Source of the DNA: Pleurodeles waltl
Taxonomy: Eukaryota; Chordata; Amphibia; Caudata; Salamandridae
Length of the DNA stretch: 64,000 nucleotides
Assembly (NCBI RefSeq): GCF_031143425.1
Contig: NC_090445.1
Coordinates: 1,580,602,049-1,580,666,048 of the forward strand
Direction of reading: 5' to 3'
Numbering within the stretch: the stretch's first letter is position 1; each line of letters opens with the position of its first letter. The position numbers and the translations under genes were made by a program. This document shows, piece after piece, positions 46,561 to 58,331 of this stretch. Below the pieces are notes generated by a model. The model ran no database searches. It saw nothing but the letters and a program-made list of their open reading frames with translations, and was not told the origin of the DNA.

Positions 46561-49365
46561 AGATATGTTCCACTGCCACTCAGGCCTGAAAACGAGAGAA
46601 AAATGCATTTATTTTTATTTCCTGTGCTATCTTAACAGCTAAAAAAGCACAGACAAAACATTATCTGTACGCTTTAGTTGAAGACTGTACCACTGAGCAT
46701 ATATTTTACCTGATTTGTCATACGTGACCTAGACCAATAATGTATTATGAATTACTGTTAAAACTTGTTTAGAAACTTTTAACAATGGTTCAGTGTTATA
46801 AACTACATTTTTCTAATCTTCACACATTCATGAGTTCTTTTAATGAATACAAATGTTTAGTGAGATCACAAAATCTGTTTCTCTATGAATAAGTTGGATA
46901 GAAAAGAGCACATGGGAAAGGAAGTATGAATTGCAAATATGTATTACACTTACCATTAATTTTTTCTCCTTTTGTTTCTCGTAATGGTGAGAACCGACAT
47001 CCAATAGATAGTTTTGTTGCAACGTTAGAACATGATAAATAAAATGTTTCACAGCTGCTTTGCTTAGATAGATTAGTCGGAGAAAGCTGTCCTGTTCTCA
47101 TGAAGACATCGAACGCTAATAGGATGAACCAGTGGCGGAGATTAAAAGAAGTTCCAAGTTACAAAATTGTATGATTATAAAATATGTGTTTCCTAGATTA
47201 GTGTGAGAAGCTAAGAATCTGAGAAGCTTGGCAGCTTGGGCTCTTTCATCATCGATCCTACTCCCTAGTCACTCTCTTAGATACTTCTGAGACGCACTTT
47301 GAATTGCTTTAAATTTGACCCTTTGACTCATTCTGCGACTTTTTGCATGAAAATGACTTGCTTTAAACTTTACTGAGTTTCTCAATACTTTCACATCTCT
47401 GAAGTGACAAACTCTTTATGGGTTCTGCTGATTGATTAATTATCTTCACTTTATAGATCAATCCTTTAGATTGGATTAGGGAAATTAACTTTTATGGAAT
47501 GCAATGTATGCATTGTTCTGTTTAACTGATTTATTTTTCTTTGATACAAAAATTTAGATTCTGTCAATAAAGATGCGAAATTAACAAAATTAAGAAAAAT
47601 ACTAAACATTCTTCAAACCTTCGTCATTGACTCACATAAAATGTCATTTATAAACAGAACATTTTAATCTTTGATTTGCAGCTTTTCCCTACTCATAACA
47701 CACCTCACAGGTCCATTTCCTATGGTTCAGTAGCAAAGCGGAAGACTATAAAATTATTTATACCAGAAATTCTGCTCTCACACTCCTCAACACTTACCTC
47801 CCTCAACTCATCTTTATGCTAGTCTGTGCAAAGCATATAGGGAGCACAGTGCAATCAGTTTTCAATATTAATCCATACTGACTCTTAAATGAAACTAATC
47901 TACACTTTGATTGAACAAACACCCTTTACATGGGATGTAGTGTAGCAGACCTGCAGAGAAAAACAAAAAAAATAGTATTGCTTGCAGGAGTGACTACTTG
48001 CCGTAGTGAGGTAGAAAGCTAATTTTTTAAAAGCAGTAAAGTGTTCAGCGCCTCTCTCCGGTGAACAGGTGATATACTATGTACCAATCCAAATGCATTT
48101 CTGCTCATGGGTTCTATGTTTCAGTAAGACAGTGACTAGTTTGAATTTGGAGCAATGCTCTCTTACCGGTGACCAAGGGCTACACCTGTTCAACTAATCT
48201 GGATACTGGATGAACCACAGTGCCTTTGCAAATAGAACAAGTTTGGCTTGTTATGGTAATGGATGCCTTCTTCAGGAGTGATGGGTTGCATAGTCCTGGC
48301 TCACTCTGCAAGACTCCTTCTAAGCCTCCTTGTCGACAGGCCATGGTGCAAGTAGTAAAAAAGCCAAAGATCACCAGGGCTGTTTATGCAGATTTCTTTT
48401 TTTTGTCCTCACTCTGTGGCATCTTCCAAGAAACACCAGAAACTTCCATCTAGTTTCTTAATGTAAGGGATGTGACAAGTTGGAGTATTTGGTTTTGCAG
48501 ATTGTTTTAGTTTCCGTGTAAATTTCCACCCACTTCGCCATTGTAACGAATTTGGAGAACTATCAATGAACACAGGGAGTGAAATATCACAAAGAAAATA
48601 CTTTTTGCTGGAGGAAAAAACATGCAAACTTTCTTTTCAATGGAGAATGTTCCTGTTAAAAAACAATATGAAGATTATCTCATACAAAAATAATTTCATG
48701 CCTGGTATCTCACTCATAGGTGTATTTATGAGACAGTGTTAAACTTTATAACTTCACTAATTTGCAACATTTCGCTAGTGGAATTTTACATTTTCAGACT
48801 CCTACAAAACACTGACCTTAGGTTTGCAAACTTCTACTAACCGTGTTCAATTGCAGTGATATGGTCCAGGAATTATCTGGAATTTGACATCTGATCCAAC
48901 ATTGTTACTTGTTAATTCCCTCAGTCTGTTGGGAAGTTTCTCAGCCATTCTGCTCATCTCCAGCTCATTTCATAAGAAGTAAGTTGAAGAAATCTGTCCA
49001 TTAATGAGTTTCTGTCCTGATGAAAGAGATTAAAAATAACAAAACAGTCCTGAAACACAGGTGAGTTTCTCTAGAAGGGTAATTGAAAAGTGTCCAAATT
49101 AAAGTGAATTGTCTCACAATAATTAAACTGTAGAGACCAGATTATATTGGTAATGTCATCTGTTACATTGTTCTGACTTCAGACAGTAATATATATTTGG
49201 CTTAAAGACATGCAATATATAAAATGATAATTGCTATATCTTGTAGGAGAATGTGTGGACCAGAGTGACATTGGGTAAAATATTCTTCCTTTTGGAGAAA
49301 CCACATACACTACACCCCAACAATTTGGGTCTACTCCCTCCCCATTCCTACTGGGGTTGACACCT
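46561..49365. other. No gene recognised
   Basis: About 2.8 kb of A/T-rich sequence with short frames. No inverted termini, tandem array or coding match was found. It could include single-copy host intergenic or intronic DNA. Confidence 0.35.
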
Positions 49366-49535
49366 AGGGCCTGATTTAGAGTTTGGCGGAGGGCGTAACT
49401 CAGTCACAAATGTGACGGATGTCCTGTCCGCTGTATTACAGTTACTCTCTAGCCTATAGAACTTGTAATACGGAGGTCAGGATATCCGTCACGTTTGTGA
49501 TAGAACAACCCCTCCACCAAATTTGAAATCCGTCC
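49366..49535. mobile_element. Foldback MITE, about 170 bp, GGGCCTGATTTAGAGTTTGG end
   Basis: The two halves are inverted copies over about 75 bp: GATTTAGAGTTTGGCGGAGG pairs with CCCCTCCACCAAATTTGAAATC, and GTCACAAATGTGACGGATGT pairs with ATATCCGTCACGTTTGTGAT. The centre has GTATTACAG and CTTGTAATACGG. It carries no protein. I recognise the 'TTTGGCGGAGGG / GTGACGGATATCC' pattern as a common newt MITE. Confidence 0.85.
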
Positions 49536-49610
49536 TGAACTCCTTTACTTGCAAACAATATTACTCCAACTGAATTCACAATGGCAATTCCCCCACAAAC
49601 TTGCAAATTT

Positions 49611-49866
49611 GCGTCCATTACTTACTGATAATGGCATTACTCCTAGTCCTACTCCCTGGCCTTCCTTATTAACCGATGAGGCCCCTTTGCCTGTCCTAAA
49701 CCCCTACCATCCCACAAATGAAATGCCCCCTGCTCCTTCTCCCTCCTGTACGTAAACAAGCCAACCTGAAACTCAGTTGTCCTGTACCGGGAGGGCGGTA
49801 GGGTACAGTAAGGAAGGCGAGGGAGTAGGACTAGGAGTAATGCCATTATCTGTAAGTAAGGGACGC
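49611..49866. repeat. 58-bp inverted repeat with a 140-bp loop
   Basis: 49611-49668 and 49809-49866 are reverse complements at 55 of 58 positions. Both contain ATAATGGCATTACTCCTAGT and the following ACTCCCT.GCCTTCCTTA. An outer pair AACTCAGTTGT / ACAACTGAGTT (near 49757 and 49936) also exists. Both strands therefore appear to encode the same short peptide, which is a consequence of the symmetry, not evidence for a gene. Confidence 0.9.
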
Positions 49867-52735
49867 ATTACCTCCTGTCCCTCCCTCATCTTCCTTATTA
49901 ACCTATCAGACTTAGCAAGTAAAAACAGAAACAGACAACTGAGTTGCAAAATCCACAACTTTAAGAAGCACTCGGACAAGATGTAAATATCAAAAGCTTC
50001 AAATCAACACCCACAAAGGGCTCAAAGGGAAGCCCAGTCAAGATAACCAACACCAACTGGAGATTCCAACTAGGGAAAGACGGAACCGGTCAAGGAAACA
50101 AGTTGACCCCCTTTATCCTTCACAATCAGCCAAGGACCATGAAACGCCTGAATCTCTGCCCATCGCACCCGTAAGGTCTCCACCGACAAAACTGCATCAC
50201 CATAGTCAAAGAAGCCACCATGTGAGTCCCCTGTTATCCTCACACATCAAGAAGAAAACACCATCCAAAGCCTAGAATTAGAAGGCAGAGTGGATGATCT
50301 GCAAAAAGCCTGCCAAGTCCCAGCCAGCTTCCCCTGAACCCCCAGATTTGGCATACCCTATTATCAAGCTCCATGACAGCAAACGCAGTCACCTCAAGGA
50401 CCATAGAGAGAGGTTCAGAAAAATCAGAGGGGGTGGCTGAACTGGAAGAACCCACTCCAGCTCGCTCTACAACAATGGCAGAGAGGGAACCAATTTGCTT
50501 GAGTTCAACATGGGGCCACCAAGATCACCTGTGCCCGGACCCACACCAGAAAAGACCCGACAAACGGAAAGGGCCGGAAGGCATAGGGGACACCCCGAGA
50601 CCAGCAGCAAGGCAATCAGTCCACCGCCTAAGCCAGAGGGCAAGCACAGCGGGAACAGAATCCCCCCACTGTTGCAGTCCCAGGTGAAGCAAACAGGGCC
50701 AGCCCCGGAAGACCCCACCTCTGTACCAGAAGAGCAAACAGAGATGGTTATAGGGAAAAATCCTTGGAGGACGGAATCTCCCTGTGCTAAGATCCACCCT
50801 GACAATGACCACCCCCAAATGTACAGGACCACGAGGGACAGCACCAGAACCTGAGTCCACAAGAAAATGACCAGAGCAATGAAAGTCAGAGTCCTGAACC
50901 TGGTACCCCACCAGCCTGGTAAGGGACATATTGGTGACCAGGTTGGCCATTTGTACGTGCACCGCCAACCCCCACAGGAGCAACTGAAAGTGCACCAGCA
51001 CCAAAAGAACAGTAATCAACTTCCTCCAAGTCGAAGACCTCGACGACTCCTGGAGAGGCCAAAATCCCTGAACCGGCTCCGACCTCAGCCACGCCCCCCC
51101 CACCCAGAGACACTGGTATCTGTTGGAACAAGCACTGGAGCCAGAGGGAACAAGGGAAACCCCTTCACTAGACAGGACCACCACATCAGCACCCTGCAGA
51201 TCAGGTGTACCATCGGAGGACGCTCCCGAAGACTGAAAGGCTCAAGAGACCAATGGGAGAGAATCCAGCTGACCAGACAGCGCAGGTGCAACCTTGCTCA
51301 AGGAACCAGAAACACAGTGGACACCAAATGGCCCAGCCCCCTTAACGAGGCTGAGCAATCGCCACTCAAACAATGTCACCAACCATTCAAGAGTCCGCCC
51401 AGGTTAACAAAAATCCATGCACCCAAATGACCCACAACACTCTTGACTTGGGAACCCGCAACTGGGCCTTGCTGGGGGCTAGAACTAAGAGAACGACCAA
51501 AGAAGCACGCACAAACACCCTTTCTACTGGAAGGACTGCCATCAGAGAAGCCAGTACCTCTGTAAACACTTGGGGGAGAACTTGAGCCCACAGGGAAGAG
51601 CACAGAACTGGAAATGCTCGCCCCCTAGCGCAAACCTAAGGACATTTAGAGAGGGCACTTTGATAGGTACATGGAGATAGGCAACCAACAGATCCAGGGA
51701 CACCGAACAAAAACCTCCCAGAGCAATCTGCTGGATAATCGCTGCCAAATAGAATGGGGAAGGGCATCCACCCCTTACAAAAATAACAGGATGTGGAGAA
51801 ACCAGTGCACCTAAATGGGCAGGTACCATCAGGCACTGAGTACCCGCACTGCTCCAAATGAAAGGGAGAGCACCTGCACCTCACACCGAATGGAAGAGTA
51901 CCGGCATTGCCAAGGAGCAAACAGATACTCTTGGTTAGTGTGCACCAGCACTGCAACTGTTCCACCCAAAGCACTGGGAGAAATCATGGGACCCGAACCT
52001 TAATGACCGCCAACCATTCCTGGAAGGCCACATCTGCAACCACACCCCGGAAGAGCATGGAAAACGGATAAGGAAAAAGGGCAGAGTCCGACTTCAAGGG
52101 CTGAAAAGAAGGAAACCCAGGTGCACCCACACAGTAGCCAGCATGGCTCACAGCACCCCACGGGAAATAACTCCCCACCAGATAACGTAAAAGAAGCCTC
52201 ACAATCCGGAGCAGATGACCCAGCATCCATCACCAATGTTGAAGACCTGGATGACCTCCCAGGCGGCGTTGGACGCATGGCACAGAAGAAAGGCCCAAGC
52301 ACCACCACCCACCTCAAAGAAGGGACTCTCCTGATCAACTCCCAAAGTGGAAAGAAAAATAGGCAGAAATCCCTGTTCCTACCGCACAGAAGAGGGAAAA
52401 ATACTCCCTAAAACACATCCTGCCCCGCTGAGGCGCCGACCTGAAAGTTTAGCCGCAGCCGGAGCAGGACTGCTTGACTCCGTTGCAGCATCCGCCAGCC
52501 ATGGGAGACCGCCACAGGCGCACCGAACCCCACTGAGATCCAGCACTGAAGACCTCCCAGGCTCCCCCCCCCATGGAGGAGAAAAAGAGGTAAATCTCAT
52601 GGGAGACAAAAAGAACAGGAGGGGGAAGGGGTGGGGGTGTTTTATTTGTGGGAAGGCAGTGGTCTAGGAGAGGCAAAGGGCCCACATTTGTTAATAAGGA
52701 AGGCGAGGAAGGGTTGGGAGGTAATGATACCTTGG
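49611..52735. mobile_element. Unassigned 3.1-kb unit bounded by inverted copies of one sequence
   Basis: 49625-49750 (plus) resembles the reverse complement of 52612-52735: both have CATTACTCC/CATTACCTCC, GCCTTCCTTATTAAC, CCCTTTGCCT.TCCTA.ACC, CATCCCACAAAT-type and CCCCTCCTGT-type phrases in order. Identity is about 70 percent. Between them, 49980-52600 is a long C/A-rich, G-poor, almost intron-free stretch with many overlapping medium frames on both strands, for example 50867-51430 plus (Pro/Gln/Arg-rich) and 50525-51184 minus. None resembles a family I know, and stops are frequent. It may be the decayed body of an element, or GC-biased non-coding DNA. I do not name a function. Confidence 0.45.
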
Positions 52736-54499
52736 TTCCTGTAAACTCTAGCGATGCCGAATCACCAGGGTTGCGGTTGAACTCCGAGAATATCCTAAAC
52801 AACTGCACCCAGAATTGCCACCCCTGGCAATTTCCCACACACCCCTGCAGTTTCTTCCAGAGATTTCTGCTCTTTTGAGCAGGCTAAATCTCTGGGGAAA
52901 TATGACAAGAACATAGTAACTTTGCAGACCCCGTAATTTCCAACGGGATCAGAATTACTGGCCCAATCTTAAATTATGGCCTCTCGCAGTGACGATTTGG
53001 GCTGTCAAAATGATCCTCTATATACTGAAAAACACTGCCGGACCTACGAACATAGAGCAAAACTGTGGTAATTCACAGACGTGGCCGACAGCTGAAATAG
53101 ACAAGTTCGCAAAACTCTAACGTGGAAAATCATCGCTTACATAAATTACTCCTAAATCTGGTCCAATTTAAAGAAACCTGTTTCACATGTGCTGTGCACG
53201 ACTGACAGGAGAAGCTGTGCTCCAAGCTATCAAACGCCACAAGTTGCCACATCTGCAGATTCACCGCACCTTGAAAGGTGCCCCTCGTCGCTACATACCT
53301 GGCTCTCCACCCTGACTTCACTTTCTGACACGTTTCATATTTATGTGCTTCTTAATGAGAAAAGTGCACCGTCGCTCGTGCTCTCCGACGTCTCCGCAAG
53401 TCCGTCCACGTTGCGCATGACGCACAGGCGATGAGCTCGCGGTTGGCTGTGTTTTTGGGGTAACGATGCTGCTCTTGAACAAATGCAGATATGCTTTTTC
53501 TCAAAAACAACCGACAGCCACTTTTATCCACAAAGTTTATTCATTTCCTTTACTGCTGATGTTTTTATGATGATGTATTTTTATATAACTTTTCTTACCT
53601 GAATTTGCTGTTTCTAGGCACTGTAAATAATAGGTATTACTATAAATAGCTTTAGGTTTATAGCAGTCCTGACCGGCAGTAGAAGCAGTAAAATTAAATA
53701 ACCACGTAACTTTAAAAACAGTAGGAATATTTAAAAGATATTCTTACAAAACAACACAGAGTGGTGTACTTCTAACAGGCACAGGAAGACGCTGTTTCCA
53801 AAAAATGTCAAAAACAATGTTTATGAAACCTGCACATTTATTGATGTTTTAAATCTGCACGAAAATGAAAATTTGTCAGTTTTAATTTGACATTAGTGCA
53901 GAAGCCGAAAACGAAAAACCCCAGTGCCTCCGAAACGCTAATAGAGCGTAAAAAGAGTCATGGCTGTTGCTGTGCCTACCAAGCCCTACCAGCCTTTTGA
54001 AGGTGCACCCGAAGGATAGCTTTAGTAGATTTTGAGAGGTAAGTCTTGCATTCGGATCACTCCTCTTCGTCCCTATTTATCTTTCAAAATTGAATCAGGC
54101 ATACGTCTTACTTGTCCCCAGATCCATTACAGGATGGACTAGATGTGAGTAGTTCATCCCCAGCCCCACTGAATTGTAACCTACAGGGTCTCTGGATATC
54201 AGTCGTGATGTCTCTATAGGTCAGCTCGTCTTTACACTGCCAGGAGCAGGTTTCAGAAGATGTTGCATTTCAAGTGATGGGACCCGGTTGAGGAACTAAC
54301 ACTCAGCTTGTGAAGTGATGATCACAGAGGGTGCAGCCTACTTTTTTAAATTATTCTTTGTTATCTAAGAGTGCCAAACATGCACTCCAAGGGGATCTTT
54401 CCACTGCGTTAGCATAGACTAAATCACAAATGCGACACATATTTCAGACATGCAGAATAAATTAATCGGCTGAGCAAACCGTAACGTTCCAGCCGCACC
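52736..54499. other. No gene recognised
   Basis: Mixed composition. 53180-53460 is slightly CG-richer, with a short frame (53189-53434) of no known family. 53460-54380 is A/T-rich. No repeats with clear ends were seen. Confidence 0.35.
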
Positions 54500-54700
54500 C
54501 AAAACCTCCCGTGTGACCTCAAGATTCCAGCCTGTTCTCTTGCATGGACCTCGTCAATGGAACCGACTCCCCTCCTCACTCTCTACTTCTAAGGTTGCTC
54601 TAAAACATACTTTTTTCAAACAAGAAGGAAATCTTGCCGAATCATTCATCGCATTCCATTTCCAATTCCATCCCATCATTCAGGCATATCCGTAGCACAA
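54500..54700 (+). pseudogene. Non-LTR retrotransposon RT C-terminal remnant
   Basis: Frame 54513-54695 reads RFQPVLLHGPRQWNRLPSSL, STSKVALKHTFFKQEG. The pattern 'F...GP..WN.LP..LR......FK..LK' is the C-terminus of L2/CR1/Rex-type reverse transcriptases; the intact-looking element at 16-19.5 kb ends with the comparable SYLAAKTWNSLPLHLR. Only this tail is left, and nothing upstream could be read. It is a different, older lineage than the 16-kb element. Confidence 0.5.
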
Positions 54701-55019
54701 CCATGTCTTTATGTAAATATATATCTTATAAGATACGTTACCAAAACGTGATGCCTTGTTTGCGGTGCCCCGCATTGAGTCTTATTAGCACCAGCAACGC
54801 AAACCCATTTATTTTATTCACCAAACGTTTTTTTTTTTTTTTAATCTATGTACAACAATACTTGTCGCTATGTACAGCATTCCTGCCCAGAATGATCTTG
54901 CTGTTTCTCTTCAAAGAAATGGGTAGCCAGAAAGATACATTCATTATAGAAATTCCATTTAAAAAGAAAGCTGATGGAAAAATGTATTCTACAGTCCGGT
55001 TTTCAGGAAAAGACAGTGT

Positions 55020-55200
55020 TTTAAATAGGCCGGTACTGTCCGGTACTGAGTACCGGCACTTTTGTTATTTTGAGAAGGAGAATACCGGCACTTCTCAAGA
55101 AAAATGTAATACTTTTAATTGGAGAGTACCGGTACTTCTCAGAAACAAGCAGGTACTCTGGTTGAGAGTACCTGCACTTCTATTTTTCAATTTCAAGCAG
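55020..55200 (+). repeat. Short imperfect repeats of GTACCGGCACTT
   Basis: GAGTACCGGCACTTTT, GAATACCGGCACTTCT, GAGTACCGGTACTTCT and GAGTACCTGCACTTCT occur at about 45-bp spacing. A related phrase (CCCACCTGCACTTATTTTTG) is near 61450 after CTTAATTTGAG, so this looks like a dispersed element fragment. One long frame through it (54634-55203) is explained by the repeats and not by a gene. Confidence 0.65.
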
Positions 55201-55955
55201 TAGGGAAAGACTTCCGTTTGAGCAAAGTATTAAACTGTACTTGAAGGGCATTTATAAGTGCCACCAGCATTGCCCAAAAATGAATGTGAATAAATGTAAA
55301 ATTTAGGAAAATGTGTACTTTTAAATACCAGTTTATTTTTGCTCTTCAACACTTTCGTTACACGTGCGATCACAGCTCCAACCCATCTACAGAAACAAAC
55401 CCGGACTGTCCTGCACCCACACCAATAACGTCAGTGTACAGCATGGGTGTCATGTCAACAAAATCATACTGGCACGTGAATTGACATAACATGCGGCTTG
55501 AAGAGTGCCTCCAGATATCTCAATGTGAGTGAAATCAACCTTTTGACCCCGATGACATAAAAAGTGGCTACATTGCTCCTACAATAAATTTTACAGTAGT
55601 CGAAAACTTCAAAATCTCCCAGCAGAAAACTGCAGTAACTGAATTCTCAAAGAGGGGCATAGTAGCGGGTGCAATTGCAACCCACGGTTACCCCTAAATG
55701 CACTCCACGTCATGCCAGAGAGCCAGCCCCCGCTAGTGTTGCTCAAAGGGGATCCCGGTCTTTGACACACCTTTTGCGGCAGAAGTGCAAATGCAGAGGC
55801 TCCTCGACACTTGGTGTGCAAGGGAAAGCTGCAGACAACCCTGATCAGATGGCAAATACCTGACAGACGCCATCTTTGTCTGTTTCTAGAATTGACACAG
55901 ATATCGATAATTAATCTACTATTTACAATACAGTTAATCTGTGAGTGTATTTACT
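55201..55955. other. No gene recognised
   Basis: About 750 bp with only short frames. No repeats could be named. Confidence 0.35.
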
Positions 55956-55959
55956 ACTT

Positions 55960-56660
55960 CCCTCAATCTCCTTGACTTTGTAGTTAAAGAGCCTAAAGCT
56001 TCTGCCTGGGATTGGCTCACCACCAGCCTTACCTGCTGCGCGAGGGCACCAGCACGCGGGCAGATAAGATAACGTGGAGCCACCTGGGATGGCCTGTGGA
56101 AGATAGAAATGATCCGGAGCCGGCGTGGAGAGGGGAGGGCTGCTGCTTCGGGGAGGTCGTGGGGGTTAGGGCCCCAATCAGCTCTCATATCAGTGTCTTA
56201 ATCCCACTAATACGGCTGTGAAACGATGCCTTTTATCTCCGATCCCCGATTGTGTGCCATTAATTGCAGCTGAAAGGCCCCGCGCCTGGCTTTACCCAGG
56301 TCTGAGTGCTGCTGGGAGCCGGCGAGTGAGGAGTCAGGGCGCGGGTGAGGGGCAGACAAAGGGGTGCAGACAGCGCCTTTGTGCGCCCTGGCAGGAAGGA
56401 GCGCTTTGAAGTTGTTTGTTGTGCTAAACAATGGCCGCTGAGGCTGAAAGGGGTTCTGTGTTTCTCGTCTCCCCCAGCCGGCCCTTGCGCATGAATATTA
56501 AGACTATTTCAACATTGAAGGGTCATCCTCTGCTAAGATGCTCTGCCTGCGCGCCCTTCCTCCCCTGGCACGGTGAAGAAGACGGAGCACCTTGTCAGAT
56601 CCTTTATGAAAGTTAAAAGATTAAATATGAGGTGAAGTGAAAGTGGTTGACGCCGCATCA
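55960..56660. promoter_or_regulatory. Candidate conserved non-coding regulatory element (enhancer-like)
   Basis: This 0.7-kb stretch differs from all its surroundings: balanced GC, CpG-containing, high complexity, no terminal or tandem repeats and no transposon match. It packs binding-site-like words: GATAAGATAA (56063-56072), CACCTG (56081-56086), TAATCC of OTX/bicoid type (56199-56204), TAATTG directly abutting the E-box CAGCTG (56261-56272), AACAATGG of SOX type (56427-56434) and ATGAATATTA of POU/octamer type (56491-56500). The texture resembles conserved elements near developmental genes in vertebrates. A 61-codon frame from ATG 56431 exists but lacks any recognisable domain. This call is inference; I cannot name the associated gene. 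Confidence 0.4.
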
Positions 56661-57449
56661 GAGAAAATGCCTGGCCTGACGCCCCCCAGGCGCACCCCTG
56701 CATGGTTCATGACCTCTCTATGGCACCGCTTTTAACCTTGAGAATGGGTTCCAACGTGTGTCTTGTCACTTGGAGCGTCCAGTTCGCATTGAACTTTCTG
56801 GACAGAATGCAGAGTAACCTTAAGATACCGCCTAGCCTGCCAGAGGGCAACACTGAGGGTCAGCGCCTGCTTTTGAACAATAGCAAGGTCCTACCTTGTC
56901 TATGGTGACCAGATCTTGACACTCAAAAACCGGGGCAATCCAGAAACACAAAAGCAGGACTACAATTTTGCACTGACCATGGGCATAGAATGACTCTACT
57001 GACAGCGTTCAATAACAAAAAACGCACACAATAAGGGGGTTCACATGCAACGTTTACATACATTATCATCAGTGTTAACTTTAATTGCCTTTTTTTCTAG
57101 GATTACTAACTAACCCAGGCACCTGGGCACATGAAAACGTGTTTTCCTATGAGTTGTATTCATGTGAGTTCATTGTATTGTGCCTATTAACCTTTTGTGG
57201 GGCGCTGAAACACCTGCCTACATGAGTAGCATACTGCTCAGTGTAGGGTGTGTGGTTTGAAGAATGTTGTCTTTGCTTTGATCCTGTGTGGGAAGTGTTT
57301 CCATTCGGTGCACGAGGATCACGGAGGTGTTGTTATCGTGTAATGGGATGCAGCACTTAACAGTGTGACGGAGGACGAAGTGTGAGTGAAAGGTACTCAG
57401 TTTATGGTTTTCAGTAAGCTAGCAGCTTTGAGCAACTCTGCAAAATCCT
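56661..57449. other. No gene recognised
   Basis: The sequence is still fairly complex up to about 56900 and may continue the candidate regulatory region, then becomes A/T-richer. No feature with clear ends was seen. Confidence 0.35.
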
Positions 57450-57830
57450 TTTTAGGTCCAGCGCGCAAGCACTCTGGCCTTTTGTAATATGTGTGTGGGC
57501 TTTTAACCACGCCCACTGCACACCCATCACTGCCACTCGTTCATGGGCTTGCCTTTAAAAAATCTTTTGTTATCATTGGTAAATGCTTTACGTTTGTCCC
57601 TCCTTGGGACAGTTTTGTCACCGTCTTGGCCATCGACCGTGTCACATGGATAATTGCATTTTTGCCGATACGTTTGACTGTGAGCGAACTTCTTTTTCCT
57701 TTTGTGTCTCTCCTTCACGCTCATGCTCATGGCAGCCGTGACACTTTGAATCGGCTTGCTTATGTCAACTGTTTTACTTTTCATTTTCAATTTAAGTACC
57801 AAGAAAAGTCCAGTTAGGAATTTACAATTG
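57450..57830 (+). repeat. Dispersed repeat, copy 2 (related copy at 37140)
   Basis: Same order of phrases as 37140-37640 but shorter: it lacks the internal segment found there between 37290 and 37430 and has only one GGATAATTGCA block. Orientation is the same. Confidence 0.75.
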
Positions 57831-57904
57831 TAATAGCTTGAACTTGAGAAAATGCAAGACCCAGTGCATTGCAAATGCTTTTTGGTATGTCTTATGGTTG
57901 TAGT

Positions 57905-58323
57905 CAGGGCCACTGGAATTAAGCAACTGAGAAGGGGCACATTTTGTGGCAAGGTTGAGAAAATTATGCAACAAGAAAAAGTAAATTATGGTGCACATTT
58001 TGTATTAGTATAACTTCATTATTTTGTCATTTTCACACATTGTCTAGGCATTGGTTGCATGTCATTAGTGCCATTTCAATGCCCAAATACAACAATAAGC
58101 AAAAGAAAGGTGACCAGTCAACTTCTGCAAAGGGGCTTTCCAAGATGCAGCAATATGTGTCACTACATTTATTGTAACTTTTGAACTGTTTGAGCTAGAA
58201 ACAAGCTTTTTGTTAAAATCTGCAGATAATGCAGCAGACAATGGATTGCATAGCAAAGGCAACATATGTATAATTATCCCAAAAATGCCACATCCGCACA
58301 GTTGCATAATTCCAGTGGCCCTG
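57905..58323. mobile_element. hAT-like MITE, 419 bp, CAGGGCCACTGGAATTA ends
   Basis: CAGGGCCACTGGAATTAAGC (57905) and GCATAATTCCAGTGGCCCTG (ending 58323) are near-perfect inverted ends, extending inward to AACTGAG/CACAGTT. The flanks GTTGTAGT (57897-57904) and GTCATAGT (58324-58331) agree at 6 of 8 positions, fitting the 8-bp target duplication and CAGGG start of hAT elements. There is no coding capacity. Confidence 0.85.
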
Positions 58324-58331
58324 GTCATAGT

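Noticed and set aside
50525..51184. 219-codon minus-strand frame as a gene
   Set aside because: It overlaps several equally long frames on the other strand in C/A-rich DNA and reads Leu/Gly/Ser-rich sequence without motifs; I describe the region as unassigned instead.
54634..55203. 189-codon open frame as a gene
   Set aside because: It runs through the repeated GTACCGGCACTT motifs and an L2-type remnant in another frame; residues show no domain and composition follows the repeats.
56431..56616. 61-codon frame from an ATG with fair context inside the candidate enhancer
   Set aside because: There is no recognisable domain or splice sites; the SOX-like AACAATGG word explains the ATG. Non-coding conservation seems more likely.
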